From Fragilariopsis cylindrus CCMP1102 (lineage: Eukaryota > Bacillariophyta > Bacillariophyceae > Bacillariales > Bacillariaceae): a stretch of DNA of 64,000 nt. Position 1 is the first letter of the stretch. Every line of letters starts with the position of its first letter. Shown piece after piece: positions 63,930-64,000 of the stretch. The stretch covers positions 186,001-250,000 of the forward strand of contig FMBT01000296.1 in the NCBI GenBank assembly GCA_900095095.1, in the 5' to 3' direction. The notes under the pieces are model-generated. The model ran no database searches. It was not told the origin of the DNA and saw nothing but the letters and a program-made list of their open reading frames with translations. A program made the translations under genes and the position numbers.

Positions 63930-64000
63930 AGGGCAAGAAATGATACACATAAATACTGTACTGTACAAATCATCAGCGCAGTAGCATTCATCAGTACGAA

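Larger units (their letters stand above)
63318..64000. other. Window end without a gene
   Basis: Contains the orphan leader copy and the weak MITE candidate. A gene whose promoter lies here could start beyond the window. Confidence 0.5.

Overview
This is eukaryotic nuclear DNA, AT-rich, with short GT-AG spliceosomal introns (52-300 nt; donors mostly GTACGT or GTAAGT), long intergenic spacers and many microsatellites. The gene content points to a diatom, probably a pennate one. The clues are a multidomain eukaryotic acetyl-CoA carboxylase, a secreted ShKT/expansin/GH8 protein, helicase-associated (HA) repeat proteins, Cys-rich YCTYSPDT modules and Pro-Ser repeat fragments. I could not run a search, so the species is not fixed.

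Layout. 36-7912 (-) is a four-exon acetyl-CoA carboxylase. 7913-10892 is spacer with palindromes and MITE-like ends. 10938-13530 (+) is a BRCT protein and 15580-17206 (-) a GNAT-like protein; these two share a homologous first exon and first intron although their bodies are unrelated. 18164-19773 (+) is a zinc-finger protein. 19774-25161 is repeat-rich and holds a decayed piggyBac-like transposase. 25162-28428 (+) is a large disordered acidic protein. 30072-33111 (-) is a modular expansin-GH8 cellulase-like protein. 35644-37725 (-) joins a membrane segment, a coiled coil, FG repeats and a J-domain. 39626-40954 (+) is a MATH/zinc-finger protein with a partial copy of itself just downstream. 42623-44305 (+) is a basic nuclear-type protein. 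45205-46803 (+) is an HA-repeat protein followed by decayed HA repeats to 47662. 48447-50319 holds two small uncertain genes. 50609-56806 is an apparently complete DNA transposon. 57807-59528 (+) is a FAD-linked oxidase, 60054-60710 (+) a Cys-rich surface protein, and 61231-63030 (-) a TTC4/Cns1-type co-chaperone.

Two results stand out. (1) The 6.2-kb transposon has an 8-bp target duplication, inverted ends and an intact 1520-aa P-element-like transposase; its left arm carries a captured-looking Pro-Ser repeat fragment. (2) The window shows repeated re-use of 5' gene modules. One pair of genes shares start region, exon 1 and intron 1. Another pair (42623 and 63030) shares promoter, 5'UTR and the first codons, with a third, gene-less copy at 63661-63929. 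The downstream proteins are unrelated in both cases.

There is no operon logic here. Genes are read separately, and apart from housekeeping lipid synthesis (ACC) and Hsp90 co-chaperoning (TTC4) they do not form one pathway. No rRNA, tRNA or CRISPR array was seen.
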